Below are positions 49,834 through 59,007 of a DNA stretch of 64,000 bases, one piece after another. The position numbers were made by a program, and so were the translations under genes. Each line of letters starts with the position of its first letter. The stretch's first letter is position 1. The notes beneath the pieces were generated by a model, which saw only the letters and a list, made by a program, of their open reading frames with translations, did no database searches and was not told the origin of the DNA. Source of the DNA: Candidatus Nanohaloarchaea archaeon (GTDB taxonomy: Archaea > Nanohalarchaeota > Nanosalinia > Nanosalinales > Nanosalinaceae); NCBI GenBank assembly GCA_013343275.1, contig CP046106.1, positions 558,001 to 622,000 of the forward strand, read 5' to 3'.

Positions 49834-50060
49834 CGGTACATGTCTCCAAAATCGAAGTCATCCCAGTCAGGTTCTTCATCCAGACAGAAATCGTAGTGGT
49901 TGTCGGTAAGCAGACAGGTCATACCGTACTCGAAATCGTACATAGAACTCAGAGGCCTTGACACATGGATAGACTCCTCTTCTGTTTTACCAGTCACTCT
50001 CTGGTCTACTGAAAGATCTCCCATACGTTCCTCGTTCAGGTACAAAGTATTTTCTTCCAC
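49830..50060 (-). CDS. Small acidic protein of unknown function
   Basis: A GTG at 50060 gives 76 residues ([20 protein letters not shown]...), ending in an Asp-rich run ([15 protein letters not shown]). The start lies ~26 bases from the A/T-rich element shared with thyA, and the stop overlaps the glyA stop. Placement and acidity favour a real gene. I recognise no family. Confidence 0.5.
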   Translation of the reverse strand: MEENTLYLNEERMGDLSVDQRVTGKTEEESIHVSRPLSSMYDFEYGMTCLLTDNHYDFCLDEEPDWDDFDFGDMYR

Positions 50061-50080
50061 TTCTCAAACATGGTTCTCAA

Positions 50081-50090
50081 AATATAAAAT
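50081..50090. promoter_or_regulatory. Shared TATA region between thyA and the 49830 gene
   Basis: The element aatataaaat sits 21-30 bases from the GTG at 50060 (minus) and 38-47 bases before the TTG of thyA (plus). thyA would then have a ~20-base leader carrying its Shine-Dalgarno site. Confidence 0.5.
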
Positions 50091-50112
50091 AACTCAACTC
50101 GAATCGAATCTT

Positions 50113-50119
50113 GGAGGGG
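50113..50119 (+). promoter_or_regulatory. Shine-Dalgarno site deciding the thyA start
   Basis: The sequence ggagggg lies 8-10 bases before the TTG at 50128. The longer open frame from 49900 runs over the opposite gene and has no ThyA similarity. Confidence 0.6.
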
Positions 50120-50127
50120 TTGAATTC

Positions 50128-51216
50128 TTGGAACAGTACCACGAACTGGTAGAGAACATTCTCGAAAACGCAAACTACAGGCCTAACAGGACAGGAGTCG
50201 ACACTTTAAGCACTTTCTCACAGCACTTCAAAGTCGACTTGCAGGAAGGATTTCCGCTGCTGACGACTAAAGACATGTCTGGCTACAGGTGGAACTCTTT
50301 GATCCATGAACTACTTTGGTACTTCTCAGGAGAAGAACACATCAAGAACTTAAGAGAGCACACCAAGATCTGGGACGCATGGGCCGACGAACAAGGCCTT
50401 CTACCGACAGCATACGGCCGTTTCTGGAGGAGATACCCGATCCCTGAAGACGAAGATTTGCTTGAGGGAGAGTGGTGGCCGACAAATACCGACGAATGGA
50501 TCGAAAAAGCAGAAGACCAGTACGATCTCAGCGAGGATGAGATCAGAGAAGGAATCAGCCAGTGGATAAACGAAGAGGAAGATGGAAGAAAAACTTTCGA
50601 CCAGATCCAGTACGTAATCGATACTTTGAATGGCGACCACCCATATAGATCCAAGAACTCGAGGAGACTGATTATCAACGCATGGCACCCGGCCAACGCA
50701 GCAGTCTCAAAGCTTCCACCATGCCACTTCACCTGGGTTCTCAACGTACAGAACGGAAAACTGAACACACACCTCACACAGCGGTCAGGCGATACCGCGC
50801 TCGGAATACCGTTCAATATAGCCGCATACGCACTGATAACCAAGATCATAGCGAAGCAGACTGATCTGGAGCCAGGAAAGTTCTCCCACACGATCGTAGA
50901 CTCCCACATATACTGTGGAAAAGGAGAAAGAGGCCAGTGGTACGAGGAAAACCTCGAGAAACTCAAAGAGAAAGTTTCAGAGGCCTCTGAAAAAGAAGAT
51001 TTCCTCCAGATCAGAGAATGGATAATAGAAAACGCTCCGGAGCAGGAGAAAAACTATGACCATGTTCCAAACCTGTTGAAGCAACTCTCCCGAGAACCAA
51101 GGAAAAGGCCTTCGATCAATCTTCCTGGGAAAAGCATTGAAGAACTGGAGTACGAGGACTTTGAACTGGAAAGCTATGATCCTCATGAAGGCCTTGAGTT
51201 TTCGGTGGCGGAGTGA
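50128..51216 (+). CDS. thyA: Thymidylate synthase ThyA with two insertions
   Basis: A TTG start gives 362 residues beginning MEQYHELVENILENANYRPNR; E. coli ThyA has 264. Core motifs are RTGVDTLSTFSQ, TAYGRFWRRY, catalytic Cys in KLPPCHFTWVL, QRSGDTALGIPFNIAAYAL, DSHIYC and QLSREPRKRPSINL. About 45 residues are inserted after YGRFWRR and about 45 after DSHIYCGKG, both acidic and helical. The enzyme methylates dUMP using methylene-THF and releases dihydrofolate, which the DHFR gene two places downstream would recycle. Confidence 0.92.
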   Translation: MEQYHELVENILENANYRPNRTGVDTLSTFSQHFKVDLQEGFPLLTTKDMSGYRWNSLIHELLWYFSGEEHIKNLREHTKIWDAWADEQGLLPTAYGRFWRRYPIPEDEDLLEGEWWPTNTDEWIEKAEDQYDLSEDEIREGISQWINEEEDGRKTFDQIQYVIDTLNGDHPYRSKNSRRLIINAWHPANAAVSKLPPCHFTWVLNVQNGKLNTHLTQRSGDTALGIPFNIAAYALITKIIAKQTDLEPGKFSHTIVDSHIYCGKGERGQWYEENLEKLKEKVSEASEKEDFLQIREWIIENAPEQEKNYDHVPNLLKQLSREPRKRPSINLPGKSIEELEYEDFELESYDPHEGLEFSVAE

Positions 51217-51755
51217 TGTCGGACAGCAGGGATCCGGATTACGAGAACGAGATAAGGCCTTTGATAAGGAGTTTCGGTAGAAATGAGTTCCGTGCAAGAG
51301 ATCTAAGTTCTCTAAGTAGTTACTCTCCTCAGGGCCTCGGCCATAAACTGAAGTCAGCAGCGGATAAAGAGGCCTACAGCATAGAGGTTGTAGATCGCTT
51401 TCCTTACGTTTTCCAGGTTCCTGACGAAGAACTGGAAGATATCTCCCCGGAGAGGAATGAAAATGCAGAGTACCTTGAGATTTTCCATATAGGTGAGGCC
51501 TACAGACTGCTACTAGATGAGGGTCAAGAGGAGGATGAAGAATCAGAAAGAGATGGATTTGACGAAGTTTACAGCATGCTTGAGGAAGATGACGAGCTAT
51601 CTGAGAAAGAGGTTCGTAGAGAGTTAAACAATCATATAGATCTGGAGACGATGGGCGCCAGAATGCAGAGAAATGGAGAGCTATTCCAGAATTTCAAGGA
51701 ATACAGAGATGTCGAATACATTTCCGAACAGAAAAAATTCACATTAGAGGGTTAA
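51216..51755 (+). CDS. Unknown acidic protein between thyA and folA
   Basis: I use the ATG at 51216, which overlaps the thyA stop (TGATG); a GTG one codon upstream is possible. The 179-residue protein is cytoplasmic and acidic. Its N-terminal part (IRSFGRNEFRARDLSSLSSYSPQGLGHKLKSAADKEAY, ~15-55) looks like a helix-turn-helix, and a second helical unit (SEKEVRRELNNHIDLETMGARMQ) lies near the end. It is followed by folA after 2 bases. A regulator of the thymidylate operon is a guess from context. Confidence 0.6.
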   Translation: MSDSRDPDYENEIRPLIRSFGRNEFRARDLSSLSSYSPQGLGHKLKSAADKEAYSIEVVDRFPYVFQVPDEELEDISPERNENAEYLEIFHIGEAYRLLLDEGQEEDEESERDGFDEVYSMLEEDDELSEKEVRRELNNHIDLETMGARMQRNGELFQNFKEYRDVEYISEQKKFTLEG

Positions 51756-51757
51756 AA

Positions 51758-52228
51758 ATGGAGAGAATCATTATAGCAGCAGTAGCAGAGAACAATGTAA
51801 TCGGGAAGGATGGAGAGATACCCTGGCATATCCCAGAAGACCTGAAACATTTCAAGGAGAAAACTACAGGCCATCCGGTAATCATGGGCCGTAAAACATT
51901 CGAATCACTGCCAGAAGATTACAGGCCCCTACCTTCTCGTACCAACATAGTACTCACGAAATCAGGGATCGATAGAGAAGACATCAGAGTTGCTGAAAGC
52001 CTTGAAGAGGCCTACAGCATCGCAGAAGAGATCGACGACAAGGCCTTCATCATAGGCGGTGCTTCCGTCTACAAACAGGCCTTACCTGATGCCGACAGAA
52101 TGGTTCTGACAGAAGTGCATAGAGAAGTCGACGGAGATACATACTTCCCGGAGTTTGATGAAGAAAAGTGGAGAGAAATCGAAAGAGAGGAACACGAAGG
52201 ATTTGACTTCGTGACTTACTCGCGGTAG
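51758..52228 (+). CDS. folA: Dihydrofolate reductase
   Basis: The 156-residue protein reduces dihydrofolate with NADPH. Marks are IIAAVAENNVIGKDGEIPWHIPEDLKHFK (across ~4-32, with the active-site acidic residue in PEDL), GHPVIMGRKTFESLP and KAFIIGGASVYKQALP. Length is normal. It ends a three-gene operon thyA-unknown-folA. Confidence 0.95.
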   Translation: MERIIIAAVAENNVIGKDGEIPWHIPEDLKHFKEKTTGHPVIMGRKTFESLPEDYRPLPSRTNIVLTKSGIDREDIRVAESLEEAYSIAEEIDDKAFIIGGASVYKQALPDADRMVLTEVHREVDGDTYFPEFDEEKWREIEREEHEGFDFVTYSR

Positions 52229-52366
52229 TTACCAAGTTTCTCAGGAACTTTCCGGAAATCTACCCTGCCCGTGTACTGGAGCACGGCTACGACAACCAGT
52301 ATCTTCGGTGAGTCATAAGAGTTTTGCACACCTATCCTATGTGTGGGCAATTCAAAATCGGAGGAA

Positions 52367-54637
52367 GTGAAGGTTGAAGACCTTGATATTCCTGAGAGAA
52401 TCAAGCAGGACTACATCGAGGAGGGAATTACAGAGCTGAATCCTCCACAGAGACAAGCCATTAACTCAGGCCTTATGGCGGGTAGCGATATGATTGTCGC
52501 AGCGCCGACGGCCTCCGGGAAAACCTTTATCGCGGAATTAGCGATGGTTAACCAGGTTGTCAAGCAGGACAAAACCGCTGTATACATCGTGCCGTTGAAG
52601 GCTCTGGCCTCTGAGAAGTACCAGGATTTCAGCGAACGCTACGAGAATCTGAACGTCAGGATCTCTGTAGGCGACCTCGACGATGAAGGTAAAGGCCTTG
52701 ACAACGCAGATATAGTGGTAACTACCTCTGAGAAGCTGGATTCCATGCTGAGACATAACCCGAGCTGGATTCACAACATAGGCCTTGTAGTAACGGACGA
52801 AATCCATTTACTGACTTCTCCCGAGAGAGGGCCTACTCTAGAGGTTACATTGACGAGGCTGCGCGAACTCTTAGATTTCCAGATGCTGGGACTTTCCGCT
52901 ACGATCTCCAACTCCTCCGAGCTGGCCAAGTGGCTGGATGCAGAGCTTGTCGAATCAAGCTACAGGCCTGTAGATCTGGAGCATGGAGTCTACTGGCAGA
53001 ACGAGGTAGAGTTCTTCACCGGCGACGAGGACATAGATCAGGCTGAAGACAGTTCAGATGCTCCTGAAGGCTTCAAGACCGGGGCAGAGGTAAAGGAACA
53101 GGAAGATGTGAAAGAGGAAGGCCGTACCGAGTTTATCGATGATGTGCACGGCCGCGGCGTTACAAATATTATTGAAGATACTCTTGAGAAAGAAAAACAG
53201 GCCATTGTGTTCTGTAACTCACGGAAAGGTGCGGAAAAAAGCTCTGACCGGGCTGCAGAAGTTACAGACAACGATATCAGCTATCAGGAGCGTCAGGACC
53301 TGGAGGAGTATGCAGACAGGATTTTGAACGTTCTTGGTTCGCCCACCTCCCAGTGCAAGCGGCTGGCTGAGAATGTTCGGCAGGGCGCAGCCTTTCATCA
53401 TGCAGGATTGACTCAAAAGCAAAGATCTCTAGTTGAGGAAGCATTCAGAGAAGGATTGATCAGGACTGTTTCTGCTACTCCTACTCTGGCTGCTGGAGTT
53501 AATCTCCCGGCTTTCAGAGTTATCATCCGTGATCTAAAGCGTTATACAGGTAGCGGTATGGACTTTATCCCTGTTCTGGAGTATGAGCAGATGACAGGCC
53601 GTGCTGGGAGGCCGAAGTACGATGATCGTGGGGAGGCTATCAGTATTGCGAAGAATCCTGGTATGAAGGATGAGATTCTGGAGAGGTATATCCTGGGTGA
53701 GCCGGAGAGGATTCAGTCGAAGCTGGCTGTTGAACCGGTTCTCAGGATGCATACTCTTTCTCTCGTGGCCTCGAAGTTCTGTACTGATATGGATGAGCTG
53801 TTGAGCTTTTACAAGAAGACTTTCTACGCGCACCAGTTCGAGGAACTCTCAGAAGTTGAGGCCCAGATTCAGGATGTTGTCGACCAGCTGATAGATTACG
53901 GGTTCATGGAGGCCGAGGAAAGCGATCTGGAGGCTACAAAGGTTGGCAGGAGAGTTTCAGAGCTGTATATCGATCCGGATTCTGCGCATAGAATGCTGGA
54001 GTCTCTGGAGAAGGCCGAACAAATGGATGAGACGAGGCCTATCTCCTATCTTTTCATGTTGGCCCGTACTTCGGAGATGAATCCTCCTCTGCGGGTTAAG
54101 GATGATGAATGGAGCGATTACGAGCAGATGTTGATGGATGCTCAGGATTACCTGCTTGAGTCGGTGCCTAATGAGTGGGATGTCGAGTACGAGGCTTTCA
54201 TGAACTCTATGAAGACTGCGGCGATGATGCAGGCCTGGATTGGTGAGAACGATGAGGAGAAGTTGATGAACGAGTTCAATATTGCGCCTGGCGGTATCCG
54301 GGCGAAGATGCGTAACGCTGACTGGCTGGTGTACGCTGCGAAAGAGCTGGCCCGTACAGAGGATATAGATACCGGTAAAGACCTGGAAAAGCTCAGAATA
54401 CGTCTGAAGCATGGTATCAAGGAGGAGTTACTGGGCCTTGTGAAGTACGATCAGATTGGTAGGGTGCGGGCCCGGAAGCTGTACGATAACGGTGTCAGGG
54501 ATAAAGAGGATATCCGTGAAGTTGGTTTTGAGAAGTTGAAGAAGTTGATCGGTAAGCGGACTGCGAAGAAGCTGAAGAAACAGGTCGGCGAGGAGAATAT
54601 CTTTGATCGCGAGAACATTATGGATTATTTCGAGTAA
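52367..54637 (+). CDS. hel308: Ski2-like DNA helicase Hel308
   Basis: A GTG at 52367 begins MKVEDLDIPERIKQDYIEEG, which fits the Hel308 N-terminus and follows ggagga; an upstream GTG at 52343 adds 8 residues without similarity. The 756-residue protein shows LNPPQRQAI (Q motif), APTASGKT (I), DEIHLL (II), LSATI (III), FHHAGL (IV), ATPTLAAGVNLPA (V) and QMTGRAGRP (VI), then winged-helix and ratchet domains and a C-terminal helix-hairpin-helix. It unwinds DNA at stalled forks. Confidence 0.92.
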   Translation: MKVEDLDIPERIKQDYIEEGITELNPPQRQAINSGLMAGSDMIVAAPTASGKTFIAELAMVNQVVKQDKTAVYIVPLKALASEKYQDFSERYENLNVRISVGDLDDEGKGLDNADIVVTTSEKLDSMLRHNPSWIHNIGLVVTDEIHLLTSPERGPTLEVTLTRLRELLDFQMLGLSATISNSSELAKWLDAELVESSYRPVDLEHGVYWQNEVEFFTGDEDIDQAEDSSDAPEGFKTGAEVKEQEDVKEEGRTEFIDDVHGRGVTNIIEDTLEKEKQAIVFCNSRKGAEKSSDRAAEVTDNDISYQERQDLEEYADRILNVLGSPTSQCKRLAENVRQGAAFHHAGLTQKQRSLVEEAFREGLIRTVSATPTLAAGVNLPAFRVIIRDLKRYTGSGMDFIPVLEYEQMTGRAGRPKYDDRGEAISIAKNPGMKDEILERYILGEPERIQSKLAVEPVLRMHTLSLVASKFCTDMDELLSFYKKTFYAHQFEELSEVEAQIQDVVDQLIDYGFMEAEESDLEATKVGRRVSELYIDPDSAHRMLESLEKAEQMDETRPISYLFMLARTSEMNPPLRVKDDEWSDYEQMLMDAQDYLLESVPNEWDVEYEAFMNSMKTAAMMQAWIGENDEEKLMNEFNIAPGGIRAKMRNADWLVYAAKELARTEDIDTGKDLEKLRIRLKHGIKEELLGLVKYDQIGRVRARKLYDNGVRDKEDIREVGFEKLKKLIGKRTAKKLKKQVGEENIFDRENIMDYFE

Positions 54638-55019
54638 AACGTCTTCTGTCCTCCAGAGAGTTCTGCGCTTCATCAAATACCTCTTCAAGATAATCTGATT
54701 TCAGGAACTCCTGTGTATTTGACCATAGGCCTAGATGGTCGAAAGGCTCTGGGAAAATAGATTCTGTTTCCACTGCTTGCTCGCTCTCGAAGTAAAGATC
54801 AAGCTTGTCATCTACCTCATCCAGAGACTCCAGGAGCGATTCGTACACCTCTCTTTCCGTATCTCGGAACACTGCCGCCGTATCCGGATCATCCAGTTCC
54901 TCCAGCCTCTCATCGAGAATACCTTCCAGCACAGAGACATATTCACCTAACTGGTCCTCAGGTACAAGATTCAGAGGCTGCTGATAGCTTTTCAATGAGT
55001 ACTCGCTCCAGTTCGACAT
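54618..55019 (-). CDS. Acidic helical protein of unknown function
   Basis: The 133-residue protein is acidic and predicted mostly helical (GEYVSVLEGILDERLEELDDPD, EREVYESLLESLDEVDDKLDLYF). It has no membrane segment or known motif. Its 3' end overlaps hel308 by 20 bases in a convergent layout. I do not recognise it. Confidence 0.6.
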   Translation of the reverse strand: MSNWSEYSLKSYQQPLNLVPEDQLGEYVSVLEGILDERLEELDDPDTAAVFRDTEREVYESLLESLDEVDDKLDLYFESEQAVETESIFPEPFDHLGLWSNTQEFLKSDYLEEVFDEAQNSLEDRRRFTRNNP

Positions 55020-55098
55020 ATTAAACCATGTAACAACAGAAATTTTTCTATCTTTCGCCCCAGAAAAAGAAGTAAAGAGTAAATAAGGAGGGCCTTTT

Positions 55099-55968
55099 CT
55101 AGAGTAGGCCCGTGAAGAAATCTACGATCGCTACGACAATTCCTGAGTCGGCGGATTGACTGTCTTTCTCAGTCTTGTTTCCTGTCGCGTTGCCTTTTTC
55201 AGGGGTGTAGGATTCATTTCCTGTGCTCTTTGTGTCTTCTGTTGCATTGGTTGAATCCTGTGTCTGTTCCTGTTCTGTCTGGTTGCCCTCTTCTGTTGAG
55301 TCAGCTGTCTCGTTGGTTGTCTGATCAGAAGTGGTGTCGTCGCTGGTTGTGTCGTCAGTGGACTGTTCTGACGTGTTTTGATCTGTAGAGTCCTGTGTCT
55401 GTGAGTCCCGGGTTGTGTCTATCTCGTTGTCTGTAGTTGTATCTTCTGAATCTGTGTCCTTCTGTCCAAGATATGTTGTCAGAAGTGTCGAGGTCGAGGT
55501 TCCTGTCCTGCTGTCCTCAACTGTACCTGTAAATGATAGCTCCATACTCTCGTTAGGATAAGTTACTGTAACATCTACAGAAGCTGTTGTATCGACGTTG
55601 TCTGCGTCGCTTGGACTTACGGAGAAAGTTACTGTCTCTGTAACTGTGTCGTTGTCGACTCCGTTAACCAGTTCCGCCGAGCTGCTGATCGAGACGTTCT
55701 TGATAGAGGCCTGGTTGACAGAGATATTGCCTTCAAGGACCTCCGGGAAATGGATGTAGAATGTATCTGTATCTCCATCAGCACTCAGATTGTTAACGTC
55801 GAAGACAACTTCCTGGTTGCTTACAGTCTCGCCAGGCACTGGATTCGCCGGTTCAAGGCTGGCATCGCCGAAAGTTGCTGAAGTTGCAAGGCCCGCAAGC
55901 AAAGCGAAAGAAAAGGCCATTGCGGAAAGTTTGAATACATTACCGAAAGTTCCTGTCGAATTTTCCAT
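55099..55968 (-). CDS. Exported Thr/Asp-rich stalk-like surface protein
   Basis: The ATG at 55968 (289 residues) lies ~26 bases after a TATA-like box and begins a signal sequence (KLSAMAFSFALLAGLATSA). A beta-type domain (~30-165) with Asn sequons is followed by a ~105-residue Thr/Asp/Ser/Gln run (TTDNEIDTTRDSQTQDST...), a typical O-glycosylated spacer. The C-terminus is hydrophobic (SGIVVAIVDFFTGLL) and could anchor it. It resembles haloarchaeal surface proteins in layout, but no sorting motif such as PGF is seen. Confidence 0.65.
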   Translation of the reverse strand: MENSTGTFGNVFKLSAMAFSFALLAGLATSATFGDASLEPANPVPGETVSNQEVVFDVNNLSADGDTDTFYIHFPEVLEGNISVNQASIKNVSISSSAELVNGVDNDTVTETVTFSVSPSDADNVDTTASVDVTVTYPNESMELSFTGTVEDSRTGTSTSTLLTTYLGQKDTDSEDTTTDNEIDTTRDSQTQDSTDQNTSEQSTDDTTSDDTTSDQTTNETADSTEEGNQTEQEQTQDSTNATEDTKSTGNESYTPEKGNATGNKTEKDSQSADSGIVVAIVDFFTGLL

Positions 55969-55990
55969 AGGTTTGCACCAATATAGCAAG

Positions 55991-56000
55991 AAAAAGTATA
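55991..56000 (-). promoter_or_regulatory. TATA box for the stalk-like surface protein
   Basis: Read on the minus strand, tatacttttt lies 23-32 bases before the ATG at 55968. It decides that start over the ATG seven codons upstream. Confidence 0.5.
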
Positions 56001-56055
56001 GGCCGCCAACCTTAAGTTAGTTGGCAGATAGAGCAGAAAGAAGCTTGCTAGAGGC

Positions 56056-56913
56056 CTATAAAGCCCTCTCCTCTATCCTTTCAACCATGTCGGGGTGGCC
56101 GGCGAAGAAAGGGGTTCTCTGATGAATATCGTCAACCTGTACATCCAGCACCGATCTATCACCGTTACTTGAGGCGCTTCCTGCAGTCTCAGCAATGAAA
56201 GCCATCGGGTTGCCCTCGAAAAGTATCCGGTACTTGCCGTTATCGTAGCCTTCCTTCGCAGGATAGCCAAATACCCCGCCGTGGTGCAGCATCTGGTTGA
56301 AGTCGCCGACGAGCGAGCCACCGTAACGGAGCTTGAACTCATCCGAGAACTCTTCTTCTAACTCCTCGAAACTTTCAAACCAGGACTTGTTACCGCCGAA
56401 ACCGTACGTCTTCTTGCCTTCAATCTCTACATCCTCGCTCGCCAGATAGAGATTAACTTCATCACCAGAACTTTCCTCAACAACGTACTCATCTACCTGG
56501 CCGTTCCTTGCGACAGTAACAGTTGTCAGAGGTCCGTAGAGAATGTAAAATGCAGCTACAAGATCCTCACCGCTGCAGGGTAGCACTCCATCGTAGATAC
56601 CGACAATTGTTCCTACAAGATTATTTGTCGGAATGTTAGAAGAGCCATCCAGTGGATCGATGGCCACGGAAAGGCCTTCACCACAATCAGTTACTTCATG
56701 CTCTTCCTCCGATGCAAACTGGCCTACTCCTTCGATAGAGGTTATCTTCTCCTTGAAAAATTCGTTGGCCCATACATCGGCCTCCATCATTTTCTCATCC
56801 GAAGGATTTTCTTCCCCAACGTACTCTCTGCGGTGCATCAGGCCCGAGGAAATATGTGGTACGGCCTCGGCTACTTTCTGGATTAATTCGTCGACCACAT
56901 CTTCTTTTTCCAT
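56056..56913 (-). CDS. fbp: Fructose-1,6-bisphosphatase, class I
   Basis: The 285-residue protein has the class I FBPase pattern: FASEEEHEV (metal-binding Glu), AIDPLDGSSNI (~86-96), GGVFGYPAKEG, KYRILFEGNPMAFIAETAG and DIHQRTPFFAGHPD at the C-terminus. It hydrolyses FBP to F6P, committing carbon to gluconeogenesis. It starts 2 bases before the FBP aldolase stop, so aldolase and phosphatase are one operon. Most archaea use the bifunctional type V enzyme, so a class I FBPase suits the halophilic lineage. Confidence 0.92.
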   Translation of the reverse strand: MEKEDVVDELIQKVAEAVPHISSGLMHRREYVGEENPSDEKMMEADVWANEFFKEKITSIEGVGQFASEEEHEVTDCGEGLSVAIDPLDGSSNIPTNNLVGTIVGIYDGVLPCSGEDLVAAFYILYGPLTTVTVARNGQVDEYVVEESSGDEVNLYLASEDVEIEGKKTYGFGGNKSWFESFEELEEEFSDEFKLRYGGSLVGDFNQMLHHGGVFGYPAKEGYDNGKYRILFEGNPMAFIAETAGSASSNGDRSVLDVQVDDIHQRTPFFAGHPDMVERIEERAL

Positions 56914-56914
56914 T

Positions 56915-57694
56915 TTAATCCTCGAAGATTACTTCCTCAAGCTGGTCAAGCAGTTCTTCCGGGTTCTCACGCTGGAAGATATTCCTTCCGACAGCAAGGC
57001 CGTTTCCGCCCGCGTCTATCACGCTCTGAACATCTTCAATGAAGGCCTCGTCGCTTCTCTTGGATCCTCCAGACATAACTGTTTTCATCTCACCGGTTAC
57101 ACGTTCAACTTCCTCCCAGTGCTCCTGTTTGCCCGGGTACTTGCATTTTACCATGTCTGCGCCAAGCTCAAGGCCGAGCCTTGCTGCGTACGCAATTAGA
57201 TCAGGGTCTTTCTGGCCGGAGTAGTCGGAGTTCTGAACTCCTTTTCCTCTTGGATAGGCCCACATTACTACCGGTACACCGTATTTCCGGGCCTCTTCCT
57301 GTACTTCTCGGAACTCCTTCCACATCTGGTCCTCGTGAATGCTTCCTGCGTACATCGTGTATCCCACTGCGTCAGCTCCCAGTTCTTCGACCGCATACTC
57401 CACGCTGCACTGTTTCGGACTGTAGTAGTCCTCTCTTTCTGGCAGGGCCGAGTTACCGTTTAACTTGAGAAGCAGATTTACTTCGTCGCGGTACTCCGGA
57501 TAGTATGTCTCCGCTACTCCCTTCTGAACCGCCACACATGTTACAGCATCGTGGCGGCCGACCTCGAAAACGTGTCTTGGATCAGCACTTTCAGGCTGCG
57601 GTTCGAAATCCGTAGGCCCATGCTCTGTTCCATGGTCATAAGCCAGGATTAGGGAGTTACCATTGCGGAAGATAGTATCGTTATCGAATTTCAT
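56915..57694 (-). CDS. fba: Fructose-bisphosphate aldolase, archaeal class I (DhnA type)
   Basis: The 259-residue protein matches the DhnA-type Schiff-base aldolase: ILAYDHGTEHGPTDF (~16-30), AYPRGKGVQN, ADMVKCKYPGK with the candidate Schiff-base Lys (~176-186), and MSGGSKRSDEAF and GGNGLAVGRNIFQ for phosphate binding. It condenses GAP and DHAP to FBP. It is the first gene of the fba-fbp pair; a TATA-like gattttaa lies ~26 bases upstream. Confidence 0.92.
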   Translation of the reverse strand: MKFDNDTIFRNGNSLILAYDHGTEHGPTDFEPQPESADPRHVFEVGRHDAVTCVAVQKGVAETYYPEYRDEVNLLLKLNGNSALPEREDYYSPKQCSVEYAVEELGADAVGYTMYAGSIHEDQMWKEFREVQEEARKYGVPVVMWAYPRGKGVQNSDYSGQKDPDLIAYAARLGLELGADMVKCKYPGKQEHWEEVERVTGEMKTVMSGGSKRSDEAFIEDVQSVIDAGGNGLAVGRNIFQRENPEELLDQLEEVIFED

Positions 57695-57801
57695 AATACG
57701 AAGTATTACGTTTGGCTGAATTTTAATCTTGCGGAGGCCCGTGATATTCCTGCCTTTTTACCAATCTTTAAAATCTAGCTAGAGCCAAATTTATCTTAAC
57801 G

Positions 57802-59007
57802 ATGCCCGACTCCGATTACGAACCTGATATAGAGACAGGCGCAGACACATTACTGGATTTCCTGGAAGAGAAGTCAAAATACCCTGTCTCACAGATTTCT
57901 GAAGATCTCGGTATACCAGAGGATCAGGTGGAGAGATGGGCAAAAGCTCTCGAGAAAAGCGGCCTTGTAAGCATTGATTACTCCGCGATAAAGGGCATGG
58001 TTCTGGAATATGCCTCCGATAAGTCTGTAGAAGAACTTAACAGAGGTAGACACGAGCTTTCGCTGGAGACAGATAGCGTTGAAATCAATGTAGAGGAGAT
58101 TGAGGAAGAGGAGGGCGAAGTTGAGAGCAGCGGAAACAGCAGCGAGGCTGGCTTCGTAGAGAAAGATGAAGGAGAAGAGGAAGATACAGAAGGGAAAGAT
58201 ACTAGTGAAGATTCCTCTGAGAGCAGCAAACCTTCTGCAACAGATTCCGGAGATCAGGAGTCAGATGAACCTGGGTCAGATAGCAGCCAGGAAGATCAGA
58301 GTATAGAATTTGGCCCGGAAGGAGAGCACGAAGGAACCGAAAAAAGCAAAGATGATACTAATGGTTCTCCAGCAGGAGAAGGTCCTGATGTAGATATTTC
58401 AGCCGAAGAGAGCGATTCCGGGGAGTCCGACAGCCCCGGAGTTACTATGAAGGCCAAGAAGGCCATGCTGAACAAGCTTAAAGGAAAAAGCAAAGATAGT
58501 TCTAAGAGCAAGTCTTCCGAAAAATCCCGATCTGGCGAAGGAGAAAACACTGTCCAGAAGGATTCTGGAAGCCAGAGTTCCGGAGAGAGCGAGGTTTCTG
58601 ATAAGATAGATTCTGATCTATCTCATATCAAGAGTAAGAGTTCTGGAAAGTACAGTTCTGAGGAGGATATTGACTGGAATCCTGGCGAGAATATTCAGGA
58701 AGTGGATCAGAATATAAAGGAGCTATCGGATCTGCTTACAGACCCAGAGGTAGATGACGATGAGGTATATGATAGGATAGACTATCAGACAGAGGTGCTG
58801 AAGGACAAGTTGAAGGAGAAGCCTCTTTCAGAAAGGGATAACGAGGAGGAGCTCAGGGACGATATTACGGAAACGATCGAGACCTTAAACAAGAAGATTA
58901 GTGAGTCCGGAAGCCTCAGAAACCGTTTGAAGTCTTTAATACGTACTATCAAGGCTTATCTGGCTAAATTTGTTAATGCTATAGGGATACAGAAGGTGGA
59001 TGAATAA
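57802..59007 (+). CDS. Winged-helix protein with long acidic linker, first gene of the pilus-like operon
   Basis: The 401-residue protein begins with a winged-helix-like domain (~15-75: ADTLLDFLEEKSKYPVSQIS, DQVERWAKALEKSGLVSID). A ~180-residue Glu/Ser/Asp-rich disordered stretch follows, then a basic patch (KAKKAMLNKLKGKSKDSSKSKSSEKS read in two pieces) and a helical C-terminal domain (~290-395). It overlaps the secretion ATPase gene by one base (TAATG). It could be a regulator or an adaptor of the pilus machine. I do not recognise the whole protein. Confidence 0.65.
   Translation: MPDSDYEPDIETGADTLLDFLEEKSKYPVSQISEDLGIPEDQVERWAKALEKSGLVSIDYSAIKGMVLEYASDKSVEELNRGRHELSLETDSVEINVEEIEEEEGEVESSGNSSEAGFVEKDEGEEEDTEGKDTSEDSSESSKPSATDSGDQESDEPGSDSSQEDQSIEFGPEGEHEGTEKSKDDTNGSPAGEGPDVDISAEESDSGESDSPGVTMKAKKAMLNKLKGKSKDSSKSKSSEKSRSGEGENTVQKDSGSQSSGESEVSDKIDSDLSHIKSKSSGKYSSEEDIDWNPGENIQEVDQNIKELSDLLTDPEVDDDEVYDRIDYQTEVLKDKLKEKPLSERDNEEELRDDITETIETLNKKISESGSLRNRLKSLIRTIKAYLAKFVNAIGIQKVDE

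Noticed and set aside
52216-52404. Short minus-strand frame between folA and hel308 (ends ...RKVPEKLGNYRE)
   Set aside because: Part of it fills the gap and looks protein-like, but it overlaps both neighbours and has no TATA box or SD site that I can see.
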